Assembly (NCBI GenBank): GCA_001603055.1 | Contig: LVAZ01000331.1 | Span: 1-6,862, forward strand | Direction: 5' to 3' | Source of the DNA: Victivallales bacterium Lenti_02 | Lineage (GTDB): Bacteria; Verrucomicrobiota; Lentisphaeria; Oligosphaerales; Lenti-02 | DNA length: 6,862 bases | In this document: positions 3,918 through 6,862 of the stretch, piece by piece | How positions within the stretch are numbered: the first letter of the stretch is position 1 | Layout of the letters: every line of letters starts with the position of its first letter | Made by a program: the position numbers and the translations under genes | Notes under the pieces: generated by a model | The model's database searches: none | What the model was told of the DNA's origin: nothing | The model's input: the letters and a program-made list of their open reading frames with translations, nothing else

Positions 3918-6704
3918 ATGAGACTCCTGTTCGCCACGGCTTTCGCCTCCCTGGCCTGCGCGGCCCTCGCCGCCCCCCGCACTCTGGTGGAATGGACCTT
4001 CGACCGGCCCGAGGATGTGGCGGGCTGGACCCAGGCCGTCAACCATGTCGGCGACCTCAAGCAGGAGGACGGCTGTTTCAAGGGGCGGATCATGGACTGG
4101 GACCCGTGGGTGACCAGCCCCGTCTTCGCGGTGCCCGCCAAGACCTGGCAGAAGGTCGAGTTCCGTCTGAAAACCGACCTTGAGGGAACCGGCGAGCTGT
4201 TCTTCACCAACACCACCGAGTCCCCCTACGGCGGTTTCTTCCCGAACCAGCGGGTGAACTGGAAGGTCAACGGCGACGGCCAGTGGCACGAGTATGAGAT
4301 CTACCCCTTCTGGGGCGATATGGAGAAGATCATCCGCCTCCGTCTCGATTTCGCGCGGGCGGACGGCGACGCCAAAGGGAACCGCCACTTCGAGCTGGAC
4401 TGGCTGCGCATCGTCGAGGTCGACGAGCCCCCGGCGCTGGCCCGGCCCCCGGCCTGGACCTTCCCGGCGGACGCCGCCGCCCTCAAGCCCGGCCAAGGAC
4501 TCCAGGCCAGCCCCGTCGCCGCCGGTCTGGTCCTGCGGGCGGAGAACCGGAACGCTTGGCTGGAAAGCCCCTTCTTCAGCTTCCCGGCCGACGACGGCGT
4601 CTGGGTCGTGGTCACCATGTCCGCCACCGCCGGCACCCAGGCCACCTTCGCCTGGACGGCGGCCGGCACCACCGCCTGGGCGGAAAAGAACTTTGCCGTC
4701 ATCCCGGACGGGAAGATGCGCACCTACAACGTCGATCTGAGCGCCGAGAAGAGCTGGACCGGCAGCATCTGCCGCGTCGCCTTCCGTCCCCCCGTCGAGG
4801 AAGGGAGCTACACCCTGAGCGAGCTCGCCGTCCGCGACGAGCCCGGCGGTCCCGCCGCCCCCGTCGTCCACTATGCCGGACTCCAGGACGCCATCAACCG
4901 GAGCGGCCGTCCGGCCGTCTTCCTGGCGACGGTCGAGAACCGGGGCGGCGAGACCCTGACGGGCGGGCGGGCCGTCCTGGACCTCCCGGCGGGCGTCCGC
5001 GCGCTTGGTCCGGCGGGCTGGGACCAGCTTCCCGACCTCGCCTCCTTCGACCGGCACGAGCTGCGCGTCGAGCTGCTGGCCGAGGCCCCGGCGGCGGGGC
5101 CGTTCAACTTCACCCTGCTCGGCGGCGCGGACCACGTCCTCTACCGGGGCGAACTCGAATTCACCGCCCCGCTGAATCTGCCCAAGGCCGACTATGTGCC
5201 CGTGCCCCAGCCGGTCGAGTCCGACTACGAAGTCGGCGCCCTGTACTTCCCCCGCTGGCACGTGATCAACGAGTGGGAGAAAATCTGGACCACCGACCCC
5301 CAGCGCAAGCCGGTTCTGGGCTGGTACGACGAGGCCAATCCCGAGGTGGTGGACTGGCAGATCAAGTGGGCGGTCGAGAACGGCATCCAGTTCTTCCTGG
5401 TGGACTGGTACTGGCACCAGGGCCGGGTGAACCTCGAACACTGGATCAAGGCCTACGAGAAGGCGCGCTACCGCAGCTATCTCAAGTGGTGCATGATGTA
5501 CGCCAACCACAACCCCAAGGGCAGCCACTCCGAGGAGGACCAGCGGGCCGTCACCCAGTACTGGATCGACAATTATTTCGGCATGCCCGAGTACTACCGG
5601 ATCGACGACAAGCCCGTGGTGATGTACTGGAGTCCTTCCGGGCTCAAGCGGGACATGGGCGGCGAGCCCGGCGGGGCCCGGAAGCTGCTCGAAATCTCCC
5701 GCCAGATGGCCCGCGAGGCCGGCTACAAGGGCATCTATTTCATCACCATGAAATGGCCCGAGGCCTCGACCGACGCCAAGGACATCCAGTGGCTGGCCGA
5801 CGAGGGCTTCGACATGACCAGCCTCTACCACTTCATGCACCACGGCGGCAAGGCCGAGAATCCCTACCGCTACCCCTACAAACTGGTCGCCGACTGCAGC
5901 GACGAATGGATGCGCCAGCGCCACGCCACCGGCATCCTGCCCTTCCTGCCCAACCTCTCGACCGGCTGGCACTCGCGGCCCTGGCACGGCGAGCGCGGCA
6001 TCTGGGTCGAGGACCGCAACGTGCCGGACTTCCAGCGCATCTGCCAGGACGCCCGCCGCTTCGTGGACGAAACCGGCATCCGGCGGCTCACCATGGCCCC
6101 GCTGAACGAGTGGGGCGAGGGGTCCTACGCGGAGCCGAACAAGGAGTTCGGCTTCGGCATGTACGAGGCTGTGCGCGACGCCTTCGCCAAGAAGCCCGCC
6201 GCTGGCTGGCCCCTCAACTACACCCCCGCCGACGTCGGTCTCGGTCCCTATGACCTGCCCATGCCCCCCGTGCGGAAGAATCTCACGGCGTGGGATTTCG
6301 CCGACGGTCCCCAGGGCTGGGGCAGCCTGATGGGGACGAGCGATTTCAAGGCCGAGGGCGGGGTGCTCCGCTTCCGCACCGCCAGCAGCGATCCGGCCAT
6401 CCAGATCGCCCTCGGCCGTCTCCGCGCCGCCGATTTCCGCCAACTGGCCGTGCGCATGAAGATGAGCCCCCATCCCGAAGGCGAGAGCGACGGCGCCCAG
6501 CTCTTCTGGAGCACCGCCACCGCCCCCGTCTCCGAGCCCACCAGCGTCAAGACGAGCTTCAAGGCCGACGGCGAGTTCCACGAATACCTCTTCGATCTGG
6601 CCGCCAATCCCCGCTGGCGCGGGCGCGTCACCAGCTTCCGGCTCGATCCCTGCAACCGTTCGGGGGCAAGCATCGAGATTTCCGACATCCGGCTGGTGAA
6701 ATAA
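3918..6704 (+). CDS. Secreted multi-module GH99/WbsX-like glycoside hydrolase
   Basis: A 928-residue exported protein. Residues 1-19 form a Sec signal peptide (hydrophobic, Ala-rich, cleavage near LAA-P). Two beta-sandwich, carbohydrate-binding-like modules follow at about 22-170 and 178-308, then a CARDB/NEW3-like beta module at about 315-418. The catalytic-type domain spans about 435-760. It begins VGALYFPRWH (439-448), has FFLVDWYWHQG (492-502), and ends LTMAPLNEWGEGSYAEPNKEFG (724-745). The NEWGEG...EP pattern is the hallmark of GH99-like/WbsX proteins; E731, E734 and E739 are candidate active-site acids. A third beta-sandwich module closes the protein (about 788-928). Canonical GH99 enzymes are endo-mannosidases/mannanases, but the related WbsX group also sits in polysaccharide biosynthesis clusters; the signal peptide and binding-like modules favour degradation. 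GAGG at 3907-3910 is 7 nt before the ATG. The polymer targeted cannot be named from sequence. Confidence 0.82.
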   Translation: MRLLFATAFASLACAALAAPRTLVEWTFDRPEDVAGWTQAVNHVGDLKQEDGCFKGRIMDWDPWVTSPVFAVPAKTWQKVEFRLKTDLEGTGELFFTNTTESPYGGFFPNQRVNWKVNGDGQWHEYEIYPFWGDMEKIIRLRLDFARADGDAKGNRHFELDWLRIVEVDEPPALARPPAWTFPADAAALKPGQGLQASPVAAGLVLRAENRNAWLESPFFSFPADDGVWVVVTMSATAGTQATFAWTAAGTTAWAEKNFAVIPDGKMRTYNVDLSAEKSWTGSICRVAFRPPVEEGSYTLSELAVRDEPGGPAAPVVHYAGLQDAINRSGRPAVFLATVENRGGETLTGGRAVLDLPAGVRALGPAGWDQLPDLASFDRHELRVELLAEAPAAGPFNFTLLGGADHVLYRGELEFTAPLNLPKADYVPVPQPVESDYEVGALYFPRWHVINEWEKIWTTDPQRKPVLGWYDEANPEVVDWQIKWAVENGIQFFLVDWYWHQGRVNLEHWIKAYEKARYRSYLKWCMMYANHNPKGSHSEEDQRAVTQYWIDNYFGMPEYYRIDDKPVVMYWSPSGLKRDMGGEPGGARKLLEISRQMAREAGYKGIYFITMKWPEASTDAKDIQWLADEGFDMTSLYHFMHHGGKAENPYRYPYKLVADCSDEWMRQRHATGILPFLPNLSTGWHSRPWHGERGIWVEDRNVPDFQRICQDARRFVDETGIRRLTMAPLNEWGEGSYAEPNKEFGFGMYEAVRDAFAKKPAAGWPLNYTPADVGLGPYDLPMPPVRKNLTAWDFADGPQGWGSLMGTSDFKAEGGVLRFRTASSDPAIQIALGRLRAADFRQLAVRMKMSPHPEGESDGAQLFWSTATAPVSEPTSVKTSFKADGEFHEYLFDLAANPRWRGRVTSFRLDPCNRSGASIEISDIRLVK

Positions 6705-6705
6705 A

Positions 6706-6736
6706 GGGCGGGCGGTGCATGGCACCGGTCCCGCCC
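6706..6736 (+). terminator. Hairpin after the GH99-like gene, possible terminator or RNA processing site
   Basis: GGGCGGG (6706-6712) pairs with CCCGCCC (6730-6736), and inside it GGTGC (6714-6718) pairs with GCACC (6722-6726) around a 3-nt loop; a 1/3-nt asymmetric bulge separates the two stems. It starts one base after the stop codon. No T-tract follows, so it may be a weak or Rho-assisted terminator, or a stabilising 3' structure within an operon with the next gene. Confidence 0.45.
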
Positions 6737-6778
6737 CGCCTGCGGAAATTCCCGCCTCTCTCGTCCCGGAGACCCGCC

Positions 6779-6862
6779 ATGCTGCGCCTCGCCTCCCTTG
6801 CCGTCCTCGCCGCCGGCAGCCTGCTCGCCCAGACCGCCAATCTGCTGCCCAACGCCGGCTTC
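6779..6862 (+). CDS. N-terminus of a secreted protein of unknown function (partial, cut by the right edge)
   Basis: Only 28 codons are visible. MLRLASLAVLAAGSLLAQ is a convincing Sec signal peptide with likely cleavage around LLA-Q, followed by TANLLPNAGF. A mature N-terminus of the NLLPN-GF type is common in proteins that begin with a CBM4/9-like carbohydrate-binding module (usually N-L-N-GFE), but the following residues lie outside the window. GGAG at 6768-6771 is 7 nt before the ATG. It is 74 bp downstream of the GH99-like gene in the same direction, which suggests another secreted carbohydrate-active protein in the same locus. Confidence 0.7.
   Translation, partial: MLRLASLAVLAAGSLLAQTANLLPNAGF

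Noticed and set aside
3627..6725. A 1032-codon open frame on the minus strand opposite the GH99-like gene
   Set aside because: It mirrors the 928-codon plus-strand gene, has a Gly/Val/Ala/His-rich composition with no domain motif, and is expected in GC-rich DNA where the antisense frame lacks stops.

Overview
The window is GC-rich bacterial DNA. It most likely comes from the PVC superphylum, Lentisphaerota or a close relative. That assignment is an inference from three traits: a short pseudopilin with an FTLIELLVVIAIIAI N-terminus and a C-terminal H-x9-DG-type ending, a large secreted GH99/WbsX-like protein with several beta-sandwich modules, and a second secreted protein beginning NLLPNAGF. 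No RNA gene, CRISPR array or transposase is visible.

Left part, minus strand (1-1159): a calcineurin-like metallophosphoesterase gene is followed 24 bp later by a co-directional reading frame running off the left edge. That frame matches type I restriction methylase HsdM only in pieces: the extreme N-terminus, the block around the NPPF motif, and a short stretch like the C-terminal tail. The SAM-binding region is missing. I read it as an internally deleted hsdM remnant, ending near a small hairpin repeat at the window edge.

Middle part, plus strand (1356-3090): after a divergent intergenic region lie two tightly coupled genes, one base apart. The first encodes a NagB-fold protein (glucosamine-6-phosphate deaminase/isomerase family). 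The second encodes a PIG-L/LmbE zinc de-N-acetylase. Together they suggest removal of the acetyl group and then the amino group from an N-acetylated amino sugar. By eye, both proteins keep the family fold motifs but differ from characterised members at a catalytic position, so the true substrate may not be GlcNAc-6-phosphate. A very strong hairpin closes this operon at 3102-3132.

Right part, plus strand (3221-6862): a pseudopilin-like protein with an unusual six-cysteine cluster, a 928-residue secreted GH99-like protein flanked by three similar beta-sandwich modules, a hairpin, and the first 28 codons of another secreted protein. This looks like part of a glycan-degradation locus. If the amino-sugar operon is functionally linked, the secreted enzymes would release sugars outside and the NagB/PIG-L pair would process an amino sugar inside; that link is inference from adjacency only.
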